Assembly (NCBI RefSeq): GCF_000317205.1
Contig: NZ_AJLK01000201.1
Location: 1 to 64,000 of the forward strand
Source: Fischerella muscicola PCC 7414
Lineage (GTDB): Bacteria > Cyanobacteriota > Cyanobacteriia > Cyanobacteriales > Nostocaceae
Direction of reading: 5' to 3'
Length of the DNA stretch: 64,000 nt
How positions within the stretch are numbered: the first letter of the stretch is position 1; the number at the start of each line of letters is the position of its first letter. The translations under genes were made by a program, and so were the position numbers. Positions 44,450 to 55,185 of this stretch are shown here, one piece after another. The notes beneath the pieces were generated by a model, which saw nothing but the letters and a program-made list of their open reading frames with translations, was not told where the DNA came from and did not search any database.

Positions 44450-45307
44450 ATGGCATTGGATTTTTCCGCCTTGCCCTTGGCGTTTGTGTTTACATCTCCT
44501 GGCCCGATTTTTGTGAAAATAGGGCCGATTATTATTCGTTGGTATGGTTTGTTAATTGCATCAGCAGTCTTAATTGGCGTGACTCTTTCGCAATACCTGG
44601 CAAAACGTCGGAATGTGAATCCAGAGTTACTAAGTGATTTGTCAATTTGGCTAGTGATTGGGGCAATTCCAGCAGCAAGACTATATTACGTTTTGTTTGA
44701 GTGGCCAGAATATGCCCAGCATCCGGAGCGGATTATCGCTATTTGGCAAGGTGGTATTGCTATTCATGGGGCGATTCTAGGAGGTCTTCTGGCAGCTTTA
44801 ATCTTTGCTAAACTCAAGCGGGTCTCTTTTTGGCTGCTGACAGACTTAGTGGCTCCTTCATTGATTTTAGGGCAAGCAATCGGACGTTGGGGTAATTTTT
44901 TCAATTCGGAAGCTTTTGGCGCTCCGACGAATTTACCCTGGAAGCTTTATATTCCCCCAGAGCGTCGTCCACCAGAATTAGCTAATTTTGAATATTTTCA
45001 TCCCACTTTTCTATATGAATCACTGTGGAATTTAATGGTATTTGCCTTGTTGATGACATTGTTTTTTAGAGGGCTGCGGGGTAAACCACGCTTAAAAACA
45101 GGCACGTTATTTATGGTTTACTTGGCAACCTATAGTCTGGGACGCCTGTGGATTGAAGGTTTACGGACTGATAGCTTGATGCTTGGGCCATTACGAATCG
45201 CACAAGTGGTAAGCTTAATCGGCATTATTTTGGGATTGAGTGGCTTAGCGTGGCTATATATCGCTAAACGTCCATTACCAGATGTTGTTTCACCTCCCCA
45301 AGATTGA
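44450..45307 (+). CDS. lgt: Prolipoprotein diacylglyceryl transferase
   Basis: Membrane enzyme that transfers diacylglycerol from phosphatidylglycerol to the lipobox cysteine of prolipoproteins. 285 aa, about seven spans. Signature segments: [48 protein letters not shown] (catalytic His region), [17 protein letters not shown], and [15 protein letters not shown]. The ATG at 44450 ([14 protein letters not shown]) with TAGG upstream is preferred over an upstream frame-open start that runs through repeat DNA. Confidence 0.95.
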   Translation: MALDFSALPLAFVFTSPGPIFVKIGPIIIRWYGLLIASAVLIGVTLSQYLAKRRNVNPELLSDLSIWLVIGAIPAARLYYVLFEWPEYAQHPERIIAIWQGGIAIHGAILGGLLAALIFAKLKRVSFWLLTDLVAPSLILGQAIGRWGNFFNSEAFGAPTNLPWKLYIPPERRPPELANFEYFHPTFLYESLWNLMVFALLMTLFFRGLRGKPRLKTGTLFMVYLATYSLGRLWIEGLRTDSLMLGPLRIAQVVSLIGIILGLSGLAWLYIAKRPLPDVVSPPQD

Positions 45308-45363
45308 GGAAGTGGGGAGGTGGGAGGAGTGTGAGAAGCTACCCACCTCCCAATCCCCGATCC

Positions 45364-46272
45364 CTAATTCATCCTTTGCGCTTGTTGTAACAATTGCTCG
45401 GTTTTGTTTGCCCATTCGAGATTATTCTGAGCTTTATACAAATCTCTGGCAAATTGTAATACTTGTACTGCATCTGCGTATTGCTGCAATTGTATAAAAG
45501 CTAATCCCGCACCGTAATAAGCATTGGGATAATTAGAGTTAGCTTCAGCAGATTTTCTAAAGGCTTCTAGGGCATCTTTTGATTTGCCTTGACTATACAA
45601 AAGTGAGCCGAGACTATAATAAGCTTCTGGATATTTGGGATTTATTTGTATTGCTTTGCGAAAGGCATCTTTAGCTTTATCGAGTTTGTTTTGCTGAAGA
45701 TAACATATGCCTAGATGATAAGCTGGTTCTGGTGCATTTTTGCTGTATTCCATCGCTTTTTTAAAGGATGCGATCGCTTTATCCCAATCTTGCTGCTGTT
45801 CTCTCACCAATCCTAAATTGTAATGAGCCACACCCAATTTGGGATCAAGTTCTATTGCTCTTTGTAAATAATCATTTGCCTGTTGTAAATTATTGCCTTC
45901 TAACAACGCGCCGCCCAAATTCGCATAAGCTAAAGCAAACTTGGGATCGGCTTGGGTGGCTCGATAAAATGCATCCGCAGCAGGTTGTAATTGTCCAGCT
46001 TGCCGCAGTGCTAAACCTAGATTGTAATGTGCTGGGGCGAGATTGGGATCTAATTGGGCAGCTTGGCGGAAATAGGCGATCGCATCTTGTATTCTCCCTG
46101 TCTGCACAGCCTGTAATCCCTGATTTAAATAGTCTGTAGCGTTGCTAGGAGCATTCTGCACTAATAAAGAGGGAGGAAGAGCAAGACTAGGGGAAGGTAA
46201 GAGAATGATTCCACTTATAAATATGAAACTCGCCCATGTCTGGAAGTGATATTTATAGAGTTTAACTCGCAT
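45364..46272 (-). CDS. Secreted TPR-repeat protein
   Basis: 302 aa. A signal peptide (SFIFISGIILLPSPSLALPP) is followed by six to seven tetratricopeptide repeats (for example APAHYNLGLALRQAGQLQPA and PEAYYSLGSLLYSQGKSKDA) covering residues 45-290. It probably acts as a periplasmic or lumenal scaffold for protein complexes. No catalytic domain. ATG at 46272 (MRVKLYKYHFQTW). Divergent from the EF-G-like gene, with 278 bp between them. Confidence 0.9.
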   Translation of the reverse strand: MRVKLYKYHFQTWASFIFISGIILLPSPSLALPPSLLVQNAPSNATDYLNQGLQAVQTGRIQDAIAYFRQAAQLDPNLAPAHYNLGLALRQAGQLQPAADAFYRATQADPKFALAYANLGGALLEGNNLQQANDYLQRAIELDPKLGVAHYNLGLVREQQQDWDKAIASFKKAMEYSKNAPEPAYHLGICYLQQNKLDKAKDAFRKAIQINPKYPEAYYSLGSLLYSQGKSKDALEAFRKSAEANSNYPNAYYGAGLAFIQLQQYADAVQVLQFARDLYKAQNNLEWANKTEQLLQQAQRMN

Positions 46273-46550
46273 ATACTTTGCTATCTCGCAACTGCGTTTA
46301 GTTACGTTTTATTAACAAATATTTGCTTGATTTTGCAATCTTTTTACTAAACTTTAATTTTATATAAATAAATTCGTAGATTTTAATTTTTAATGACCAA
46401 AATCTTACAACAAAATACGATTGTTTGCCGGTTGGTTAAAGGCGAGTTAATGTCAATTTAAAGGCGAGATAATTTCCTAAATAACGGTTTTGAACTCTTC
46501 ATAACTCAAATATAAGGCGGTTATGGACATAAGACCGCAAAGGAGTTTTT

Positions 46551-48596
46551 ATGAACGAAAAAGTGAAATCGGGTTCGCGAAATGTAGCAATTGTCGGCCC
46601 TTATTTGAGCGGGAAAACAACTTTACTAGAAAGCTTGTTATTTGTGACAGGTGCTATTTCTCGCAAAGGCAGCGTTAAGGATGGTAACACAGTCGGCGAT
46701 AGCTCTCAAGAAGCACGCGATCGCCAAATGAGTGTAGAAGTTAGCAGTGCAAGCACTGAATATAATGACACTCGCTTCACCTTTATTGACTGCCCTGGAA
46801 GTGTAGAATTTGCTCAAGAAACTTACAACGCTCTAATTGGAGTTGATGCGGCAATTGTAGTTTGCGAACCCATCAATGATCGCGTCCTCACCCTTGCTCC
46901 TCTATTTAAATTCCTGGATGACTGGGAAATTCCCCACCTAGTCTTTGTCAACAAAATGGATCGGGCGAATATCCACGTTTTGGAAACGCTGCACGCCCTC
47001 AAAGCGGTTTCTAGCCGTCCCCTCGTCGCGCACCAATACCCAATTATGGCAGGGGAACAGCTAATTGGTTTTATCGATTTGGTTACTGAACAAGCATATC
47101 ATTACCATTCTGGCGCGCCTGCTGACCCAGTTCCATTTCCCGAAGAACTAAAAGAAGAAGAACACATTGCTAGAGCAGAAATGCTCGAAGCTTTAGCAAA
47201 TTTTGACGACCACTTACTAGAAGAACTTTTAGAAGACATTGAACCGCCCCAAGAGGAAATCCTCAAAGATTTAAAAATGGAATTAGGGGCAGATTTAGTA
47301 GTACCAGTATTCTTTGGTGTTGCTGAACAAGATTACGGAGTTAGACCCCTACTAGAAGCCTTAGTACGAGAAGCACCTGAACCAGAAACCACAGCCGAAC
47401 GTCGCTTAAGTAAACAAAAAGATGGCGCTACCATAGCCCAGGTGTTAAAGACCTATTACACTCCTCAAGGCGGAAAACTTTCCCTAGTACGGGTTTGGCA
47501 AGGTAAATTAACCGATGGCATAGTCCTCAACGGTGTCCGCGCTGGTGGTATTTATCGTCTCATGGGGCAACAGCTACAACAAGTTAACACAGCAGAGGCT
47601 GGAGAAATTGTCGCTTTAAGCCGGATGGAAGGTATCAAGACAGGAGATACAGTCTCTAATAATGCTGCCAAGGAATTGCCTAAAACTGGACAACTAGAAC
47701 CAGTTTATGCCCTGGCGATTATTCCCGAAAAACGCAACGATGAAGTGAAGCTAAGTGGTGCGATCACCAAGTTGTTAGAAGAAGACCCGTCTCTTGCTTG
47801 GGAACAACACGGCGACACCCACGAAGTAATCCTCTGGGGACAAGGCGAAATTCATTTACAAGTGGCACTAGACCGCCTGCGCCGCAAGTATAATTTGCCG
47901 ATGACAACTCACTTGCCACAAATACCTTACAAAGAAACTATCCGCAAACCAGCTTCATCAGTTCACGGACGCTACAAACACCAAAGTGGTGGTCACGGTC
48001 AGTTTGGCGATGTTTATCTCGATATCAAACCATTAGGACGGGGTGAAGGTTTTAACTTTAAGGAAACTATTGTTGGTGGCGTGGTTCCCAAACAGTATAT
48101 TCCCGGAGTGGAAATGGGTGTGCGGGAATTTTTAGCACACGGGCCTTTGGGTTTCCCGGTTGTAGATGTGGCGGTAACTTTAACCAACGGTTCTTACCAC
48201 ACGGTCGATAGTTCCGAACAAGCATTTAAGCAAGCTGCCCGTGTAGCAATGCAAACCGGAATTACCCAGTGTCAACCTACCCTCCTAGAACCAATTCTGC
48301 GGGTGCAAGTCACAACCCCCAGCGAGTTCACCTCGAAAGTTATGCAGTTGGTGACTGGTAGACGGGGGCAGATTTTAGGTTACGAAGCCATCCATGATTG
48401 GCAAGGTTGGGATAGTATTACAGCCTACTTGCCTCAAGCCGAGATGCATAACTTTATTGTAGAGTTGCGATCGCAAACTCTCGGTGTTGGTTCGTTCCAC
48501 TGGGAATTTGACCATCTCCAAGAAGTTCCCGATAAACTGGCTGAAAAGATTCTGACTACTAACGGTGGTAATGGAGGTAATGGTAACAGCAAATAG
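46551..48596 (+). CDS. Elongation factor G-like GTPase lacking the catalytic His
   Basis: 681 aa with the EF-G domain order: G domain (P-loop GPYLSGKTT at 16-24, G4 NKMD at 134-137), domain II (LSLVRVWQGKLTDGIV), domain III, domain IV (KYKHQSGGHGQFGDVYLDI region) and domain V. The G3 motif is DCPGS at 80-84 where EF-G, EF-Tu and LepA have D-x-PGH, so the catalytic His is Ser. The usual RGITI switch I motif reads MSVEV. It is therefore an EF-G paralogue, probably not the main translocase. Ribosome site AAAGGAG is 6 nt before the ATG. A strong terminator follows. Role unknown; recycling or stress-related translation is possible. Confidence 0.9.
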   Translation: MNEKVKSGSRNVAIVGPYLSGKTTLLESLLFVTGAISRKGSVKDGNTVGDSSQEARDRQMSVEVSSASTEYNDTRFTFIDCPGSVEFAQETYNALIGVDAAIVVCEPINDRVLTLAPLFKFLDDWEIPHLVFVNKMDRANIHVLETLHALKAVSSRPLVAHQYPIMAGEQLIGFIDLVTEQAYHYHSGAPADPVPFPEELKEEEHIARAEMLEALANFDDHLLEELLEDIEPPQEEILKDLKMELGADLVVPVFFGVAEQDYGVRPLLEALVREAPEPETTAERRLSKQKDGATIAQVLKTYYTPQGGKLSLVRVWQGKLTDGIVLNGVRAGGIYRLMGQQLQQVNTAEAGEIVALSRMEGIKTGDTVSNNAAKELPKTGQLEPVYALAIIPEKRNDEVKLSGAITKLLEEDPSLAWEQHGDTHEVILWGQGEIHLQVALDRLRRKYNLPMTTHLPQIPYKETIRKPASSVHGRYKHQSGGHGQFGDVYLDIKPLGRGEGFNFKETIVGGVVPKQYIPGVEMGVREFLAHGPLGFPVVDVAVTLTNGSYHTVDSSEQAFKQAARVAMQTGITQCQPTLLEPILRVQVTTPSEFTSKVMQLVTGRRGQILGYEAIHDWQGWDSITAYLPQAEMHNFIVELRSQTLGVGSFHWEFDHLQEVPDKLAEKILTTNGGNGGNGNSK

Positions 48597-48639
48597 TTTG
48601 GGATTCAATTCAACGCTTTTTCAGAGTTATTGATTTTGG

Positions 48640-48668
48640 GACACCCATTATGGGTGTCTTTAATTTTG
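48640..48668 (+). terminator. Rho-independent terminator of the EF-G-like gene
   Basis: GACACCCA / TGGGTGTC, an 8-bp perfect stem with a 3-nt loop, followed by TTTAATTTTG. It lies 43 bp after the stop. Confidence 0.85.
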
Positions 48669-48933
48669 TTTTTCATTCCAGCGATCGCATTTTACTTTGA
48701 GCATCCCTGTTTCATTGTCTACTAAACTCAGTGATTCACACTAATTGTTTTCTAGAGAAACTCCAGTTTTCAAGATGGATAAGGTTTACTTAGGAAATCG
48801 ATACCAGCGATCAATCAGTGAAATCAAGTAGAAGCTATACAAAAGATTGTTACTGTATTAGTAAGCTAATACCAATTATATGTGAAGCTGCATAGAAATG
48901 ATGCTTATCTAGCAGGGCTTTAGCTAAATGAAT
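48669..48933. other. Convergent gap downstream of the EF-G-like gene
   Basis: AT-rich with no gene. A GCAGGGCTTTAGCTAAATGA stretch (48914-48933) is reminiscent of the TTTA-loop hairpins at 36340-36500. Confidence 0.35.
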
Positions 48934-49497
48934 CTAGAGCTTTAACAATCCAAACAATTGACCTACAGTTAATTGTAAATTCCCAAATAAATCAGGAACT
49001 GGTAATATTTCTTGCTCTTCTTGTAAAATTTCAGGTTGTTGTCCTGGTGGGTAAATTAAAAGCGATCGCTCATCTGGATCGATCAACCAACCCATACGAC
49101 AGCCCTGTTTGAGACAATGTAAAATATTACCAATCACTTTTGTCGGACTTTGGTCCGGTGATAAAATTTCGATAATCCAGTCTGGAGCAGCTTTAAAAAC
49201 ATTCGCTATATCTCCATTTTCATCTATTGGAATTCGCTTCCAAGCAAAAACTGCTACATCCGGAACAATTGAACGTCCACCAAATGTACACCGCAACTCT
49301 GGAAAAGCAAGAGCAGTCTTCTTTGGCTTGACTACGGCATTAATAGAACTAACTAATTCACCTTGAAGAATGCTATGCTTTCCTTGTGGCATGGGTTTTT
49401 GAATTATTTGTCCGTTAATATATTCACTAGCTGGTTTAGTTTCTGGTAACTTGAGAAACTCTTCCAAAGTTAGGGTTTTAGTTGGTAGCTGTACCAT
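48934..49497 (-). CDS. Uma2 family (DUF820) endonuclease-like protein
   Basis: 187 aa, third Uma2 gene. Motifs: TLTLEEFLKLPETKPASEYI, YINGQIIQKPMPQGKHS, SIVPDVAVFAWKRI (PD), DWIIEILSPDQSP, and RMGWLIDPDERSLLIYPPG. The catalytic Lys after the E strand is not obvious (here KVIGNILHCLKQGC). ATG at 49497. It is co-directional with, and 33 bp downstream of, livF, so it may be read through from the transporter operon. Confidence 0.9.
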   Translation of the reverse strand: MVQLPTKTLTLEEFLKLPETKPASEYINGQIIQKPMPQGKHSILQGELVSSINAVVKPKKTALAFPELRCTFGGRSIVPDVAVFAWKRIPIDENGDIANVFKAAPDWIIEILSPDQSPTKVIGNILHCLKQGCRMGWLIDPDERSLLIYPPGQQPEILQEEQEILPVPDLFGNLQLTVGQLFGLLKL

Positions 49498-49530
49498 ATG
49501 TCTTAGTCTCCCAAATCTTTATTTACTAAA

Positions 49531-50262
49531 TCATCCCAAATAAGCTTTTTTCACTCGTTCGTCAGTAATTAATTTAGAAGCTGCACCTGTGAGAGTAATA
49601 CAACCAGCTTCTAAAACATATCCCCGATCTGCAATCTGTAATGCTAAATTGGCGTTTTGTTCAACTAATAAAATAGTCACGCCTGTGGCACGTAAATTCT
49701 CAATAATACTAAATATTTCCCTAACTATTGCTGGAGCTAAACCTAAACTTGGTTCATCTAATAATAAAAGTTTTGGTCTACTCATCAAAGCACGGGCGAT
49801 CGCTAACATTTGTTGTTCACCGCCACTAAGAGTCCCCGCTAGTTGATTGCGTCTTTGTGCTAAACGTGGAAATAGTTCAAATTGCTGCTGAATATCAGTT
49901 TTTATCTCTGCTTGCTGAGAACGAATGTATGCACCCAAAAGCAAATTATCATAAACAGTTTGTCGCGTTAAGACTCTGCGTCCTTCTGGACAATGGGCGA
50001 TACCCAAATGTACAACTTCATGAGGTTGGCGACGGGTAATATTGCGGCCACTATAAATAATTTCACCCCTTTTAGGACTGATAATTTTAGATATAGCCCG
50101 AAGAGTAGTAGTTTTGCCTGCACCGTTAGCACCGATGAGAGTGACTACTTCACCATTATTGACAACTAAATTAATATTTTGCAGTGCTTGAATACCACCA
50201 TAATTAACATATAGGTTTTTGATTTCCAAAATTGGGTAGCTTTTTTGATTCTCTGTGTTCAT
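49531..50262 (-). CDS. livF: Branched-chain/neutral amino acid ABC transporter ATPase (LivF-like)
   Basis: 243 aa ABC ATPase of the LivF group. Walker A GANGAGKTTTLRAI, Q-loop, signature LSGGEQQML, Walker B LLLLDEPSLGLAP and H-loop LLVEQNANLA are intact. It pairs with the LivG-type gene 93 bp upstream and the LivM permease before it. In Nostoc-type cyanobacteria comparable proteins are the Nat neutral-amino-acid permease ATPases, so the substrate may not be branched-chain amino acids. ATG at 50262. No periplasmic binding protein or LivH permease is adjacent. Confidence 0.9.
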   Translation of the reverse strand: MNTENQKSYPILEIKNLYVNYGGIQALQNINLVVNNGEVVTLIGANGAGKTTTLRAISKIISPKRGEIIYSGRNITRRQPHEVVHLGIAHCPEGRRVLTRQTVYDNLLLGAYIRSQQAEIKTDIQQQFELFPRLAQRRNQLAGTLSGGEQQMLAIARALMSRPKLLLLDEPSLGLAPAIVREIFSIIENLRATGVTILLVEQNANLALQIADRGYVLEAGCITLTGAASKLITDERVKKAYLG

Positions 50263-50355
50263 CTGTGTGCATCTGTGGTTTCTAAAACTTTTAGTGTCTT
50301 AGTGTCTTGGTGGTTAATAAAACACTAAGACACCAAGACATAAAAATAATATGAA

Positions 50356-51126
50356 CTATTCATTCCCTAAATACGCCTCTATTACCGCTGGATTATTTTT
50401 AACCACAGTTGGTTCTCCTAAAGCAATTAATTGACCAAAATCTAAAACAGCAATGCGATCGCACAATCCCATGACTAAGGGTACGTGATGTTCAATCAAA
50501 ATAATTGTCAAATCAAAGCGATCGCGCAGGTTGCGAATAAACTCACTCAGTTGTTGCTTCTCACTGGGGTTCATTCCGGCTGCGGGTTCATCAAGCAGCA
50601 AAATTTGTGGTTCTAGGGCTAAAGCACGGGCAATTTCTAGGCGACGCTGATCACCATAGGCAAAATTTTTAGCTTTTTCTTCCGCGCGCTGTTGCAAACC
50701 AACTAGTTCTAATAATTCTAAAGCTTTCTGCTTACTTTTACGTTCTTCTGTGGATGCTGGTGGTACTCCTATTACACCTGTAAGTATATTGCTGTGAATA
50801 TGCAAATGTCGAGCAATAATTACATTTTCTAGTGCTGAAAGTTCACCAAATAAGCGAATATTTTGAAAAGTTCGAGCAATACCTAAAGCAGCGATTTGGT
50901 GGGGGCGTAATTGAGAAATTTCTCGATTATGATAACTTAATTGTCCACTTGAGGGTGGGATTAAGCCTGTAATTAAATTAAATAATGTCGTTTTCCCAGC
51001 ACCATTGGGGCCGATTAATCCAAATATTTCATGTTTTTTAATTGGAAACGATACATTATTCACTGCCACTAAACCACCAAAGCGGCGAGTCAAGGCTTTT
51101 GCTTCTAAAATAATGTCATTGGTCAT
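50356..51126 (-). CDS. livG: Amino acid ABC transporter ATPase (LivG-like)
   Basis: 256 aa. Walker A GPNGAGKTTLFNLITG, the LivG-specific GIARTFQNIRLFGELSALEN, signature AYGDQRRLEIARAL (LivG form; C-loop without SGG), Walker B ILLLDEPAAGMNPSE, and the H-loop IILIEHHVPLVMGLCD. It forms the second ATPase of the heterodimer with LivF. ATG at 51126. Same strand and order as the livM-livG-livF block. Confidence 0.92.
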   Translation of the reverse strand: MTNDIILEAKALTRRFGGLVAVNNVSFPIKKHEIFGLIGPNGAGKTTLFNLITGLIPPSSGQLSYHNREISQLRPHQIAALGIARTFQNIRLFGELSALENVIIARHLHIHSNILTGVIGVPPASTEERKSKQKALELLELVGLQQRAEEKAKNFAYGDQRRLEIARALALEPQILLLDEPAAGMNPSEKQQLSEFIRNLRDRFDLTIILIEHHVPLVMGLCDRIAVLDFGQLIALGEPTVVKNNPAVIEAYLGNE

Positions 51127-51189
51127 TTGTCATTTGTACTAAATTTTAGGTTTTAGTCAATAGTTGGTTTATCTGTTCCCTGTTCCCTT

Positions 51190-52140
51190 TTAATTTACCT
51201 TTTGGTTCCTATCTCTTATTTTCACAAATTTACGTCTTTTAAAAATATCTGGGGTGACAAGTCCTTGGGGGAAAAAGATGGTTCCTAAAACTATTAGTAA
51301 ACCAAAAATAATTAATCTACCATCTCTTAAAAATTGCGCTAGCCAAGTTGGTAAACCGCCTGTATCTGCGATGCTTCTTAAAACTTCTGGTAAGGCTGTA
51401 AATAACATGCCTCCTACTACTGCACCTAAAAAAGTTCTCGAACCACCAATTAAGACGAAAGTTAGATAAATAATGCTGGCATCAAATGTACCTTGGCGGG
51501 CATTCCAGGTATTGAGGAAATGAGCGCTAATGGCACCAACTACTCCAGCCAAAATTGCCCCCAGTGTAAAAGCTAAAACTTTATAGTAGGTGGGGTTAAT
51601 TCCCATTGCACTTGCTGCTAATTCATCTTCACGAATCGCAGTTAAAGCCCTACCCACACGAATACGTTCTAAACGGTAAATTAACACCATACTAATGATT
51701 AGTAATGGTAGGGCAATCCACAAATATTCAATAGGTGTTTGGAAAGGTTGGGGAATACCAAAAATTCCTACAGCACCACCTGTGATATCCAAATTGAGGG
51801 AAAGAACCCGCAAAACTTCTACAAAAGCAATAGTGGCGATCGCTAAATAAATTCCCCGCAATCGCAAAGCAGGAATTCCTACCGCTATCCCCAGTAATCC
51901 CGAAACTACCCCAGCAATTAACATTTCCAACAACAGTAATGGAATTGGAAAAAGATTACCGCTAGAAGTAAAAACTGTTGTGGAAAGAATCGCTGCTATA
52001 TATCCACCCAAAGCATAAAATCCAGGGCTAGCTAAAGACAATTGCCCAGCCATTAATGGTAAATACAACGATAGTCCTAGCAGTGCCCCCAAAACCATAG
52101 AGACAATTAAAGCACCATAGGTAGCAATAAAATCAGCCAT
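51190..52140 (-). CDS. livM: Amino acid ABC transporter permease (LivM-like)
   Basis: 316 aa with eight to nine membrane spans. LivM-type features are GQLSLASPGFYALGGYIAAI near the N-terminus and the coupling loop RIRVGRALTAIREDELAASA followed by MGINPTYYKVLAFTLGA, then QGTFDASIIYLTFVLIGGS. LivM (about 310-420 aa) is one of two permeases; the LivH partner must be encoded elsewhere. First gene of the operon; ATG at 52140. A GACGCGA palindrome lies just upstream. Confidence 0.92.
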   Translation of the reverse strand: MADFIATYGALIVSMVLGALLGLSLYLPLMAGQLSLASPGFYALGGYIAAILSTTVFTSSGNLFPIPLLLLEMLIAGVVSGLLGIAVGIPALRLRGIYLAIATIAFVEVLRVLSLNLDITGGAVGIFGIPQPFQTPIEYLWIALPLLIISMVLIYRLERIRVGRALTAIREDELAASAMGINPTYYKVLAFTLGAILAGVVGAISAHFLNTWNARQGTFDASIIYLTFVLIGGSRTFLGAVVGGMLFTALPEVLRSIADTGGLPTWLAQFLRDGRLIIFGLLIVLGTIFFPQGLVTPDIFKRRKFVKIRDRNQKVN

Positions 52141-52164
52141 TTGTTAGTAGTTAGTTGTTAGTTG

Positions 52165-52194
52165 GTACAGACGCGAGGAACATCGCGTCTGTAC
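52165..52194. repeat. GACGCGA palindrome upstream of livM
   Basis: Arms GTACAGACGCGA / TCGCGTCTGTAC with a GGAACA loop. It is the inverse orientation of 25519-25548. Its place 25 bp upstream of the livM start could affect expression, but the family is dispersed, so insertion is more likely than regulation. Confidence 0.7.
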
Positions 52195-52245
52195 AATAGC
52201 AGTTAGTTGTTCACTACTTTCCACACTCTCCTAATCCCCGATCCC

Positions 52246-52707
52246 TTAATACAATGTTCCATCTTTATGAGCAAAAATTCTAGATTTACCATCAGGACTA
52301 GCTTTGGTGATTAAATCATCATCAGGAAAGGTAGCTTCATCGTTGGGAGTGCGATCGCCTACTTCCAAATAAACTGCGATCGTTGATGTACGATTTACCA
52401 AATGATGTCCATTGGCTTCACCTGCTGGGAATCCTGCCGCCATTCCTGGTTTCAGAACTTCTGCACCCACATCTGTAATTAATGTCAGTTCGCCTTCCAA
52501 AACATAAATAAATTCATCTTGATGAGAATGCCAATGTCGCAAAGCAGAAGAACTTCCAGGTTCTAACTTCACTAAATTTACCCCAAAGTTCTTCAATCCA
52601 GCAAAATTGCCTAATCGTTGGCGAATTCTTCCAGCAACCATTGATTTAAATTCATCAGGGTAATTTGAGCCTGTTTCAGTGGGTACTTTTTCTAGATCGA
52701 TAATCAT
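52246..52707 (-). CDS. Cupin domain protein
   Basis: 153 aa, one cupin_2 barrel. The metal-type motif is ALRHWHSHQDEFIYVLEGEL (G-x5-H-x-H-x3,4-E-x6-G form), and the second motif follows GMAAGFPAGEANGHHLVNRT. Small single-domain cupins act as metal-dependent enzymes or sugar/effector binders, and this one is often annotated only as cupin. ATG at 52707 (MIIDLEKVPTET). Probably monocistronic. Confidence 0.88.
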   Translation of the reverse strand: MIIDLEKVPTETGSNYPDEFKSMVAGRIRQRLGNFAGLKNFGVNLVKLEPGSSSALRHWHSHQDEFIYVLEGELTLITDVGAEVLKPGMAAGFPAGEANGHHLVNRTSTIAVYLEVGDRTPNDEATFPDDDLITKASPDGKSRIFAHKDGTLY

Positions 52708-53070
52708 GAAGTTAGTAAGTGAGGAGACAAGTCTGTTGTGGATTATTGCATGGAATCAAAAACGGTGGTAGCTTTGCGAAAACAGCACTAAGTACAGCAT
52801 TTGATTAATTCGTAGCGAATTCTCTTTAGGAAAGACTCTGTGTCCCTGGTGCGTTTAAGGCCAATCGGTTTAGTTAAGATTTTTCTTCCCCCTAACCCCC
52901 TTGAAAAGTGGGATAATGGGGGATCTCCAAAAATTGAATTGTACTGTACTAACTGAACTGTATTGCCCAATATCCCACCCGGAGTTTAAATTCCGGGCTA
53001 ATAGTGAATTCACTATGAGACTCCCAATGTATTCCAAGGTGGGATAAATGCTGGGTGGTGATGATACCTG
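52708..53070. other. Gap upstream of the cupin gene with two palindromes
   Basis: 363 bp with no gene. CCCGGAGTTTAAATTCCGGG (52978-52997) and TAGTGAATTCACTA (53002-53015) are adjacent near-perfect palindromes. A CCCCCTAACCCCCTTG stretch at about 52889-52904, followed by GTGGGATAATGGGGGATCT, is a further inverted repeat. Confidence 0.5.
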
Positions 53071-54432
<1,362 letters not shown>

Positions 54433-55185
54433 TTATTCCACAGACAGGCTGAGTTCCGAATTTTGAGTAGTTTCTGAATTCTGGGTGAAGCGTTGCCAAA
54501 AACTCAACATTTGTTCGCCTACCTGTTGAGGATAAAAGTAGTGAAAGAAATGATACCCTTTAGGACATTCCCAGAGTATATCTTCTGGCTTCAACCAGTT
54601 CTGCCAATCTTGCAACTCTGGTGGGGTGACAACTGGATCGTTCTTGCTACCACATACAAGCATCGGCATAGAAACCCCAGCCTTGGGTAAGTGAACCAAT
54701 CGAAACAGAGAATGGGGTGTGGGAGATTCGTCTAAATCTCTAATCAGGGCAGTCAGTAGCTTTTTGGTATTTGCGGGAGATTGATTGCCAAACAGAGTCC
54801 GAACACTGTTTACCAAAACTTGCTCACGGCTAAGAGGAAACAACAGACGTTGCTGATAATAATGCGCTTGCCAAGTGTTTGCGCTTTGAGATGCAACAGC
54901 CAACAACGCTAGCGATCGCACTTTTTGCGGATAGCGACGGGCAAATAATAAAGCGATCGCCCCACTCATACCATGACCAGCCAAATCCACCGGTTGATCG
55001 TGCGATTTTAAAAAATCATACAGCAGTGCTACTGCTGCATCTAGGGAACAAGCTTCATCTTTGGTTTGAAAGTATTCCCATCGTGCCACCACAACATGCT
55101 TAGATAGGTATTGAAGTAATGGTTTATCTAAACCCTTCAAACTTGGACTAGCGTTTAACCAAAGAACATTACATAAATTAGACAT
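54433..55185 (-). CDS. Alpha/beta-hydrolase-fold protein without the usual nucleophile
   Basis: 250 aa with the alpha/beta-hydrolase layout. The nucleophile elbow is GHGMSG at 70-75, where active members have G-x-S-x-G: the Ser position is Gly72. The acid (CGSKNDPVV, Asp near 190) and the His (KGYHFFHYF) are present. It might use Ser74 in a shifted elbow, or be an inactive binding protein. No signal peptide. ATG at 55185. Downstream (high-coordinate side) lies a gene-poor, AT-rich region. Confidence 0.8.
   Translation of the reverse strand: MSNLCNVLWLNASPSLKGLDKPLLQYLSKHVVVARWEYFQTKDEACSLDAAVALLYDFLKSHDQPVDLAGHGMSGAIALLFARRYPQKVRSLALLAVASQSANTWQAHYYQQRLLFPLSREQVLVNSVRTLFGNQSPANTKKLLTALIRDLDESPTPHSLFRLVHLPKAGVSMPMLVCGSKNDPVVTPPELQDWQNWLKPEDILWECPKGYHFFHYFYPQQVGEQMLSFWQRFTQNSETTQNSELSLSVE

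Noticed and set aside
52788-52970. Minus-strand 60-codon frame
   Set aside because: Runs through inverted repeats, no ribosome site and no protein-like pattern.
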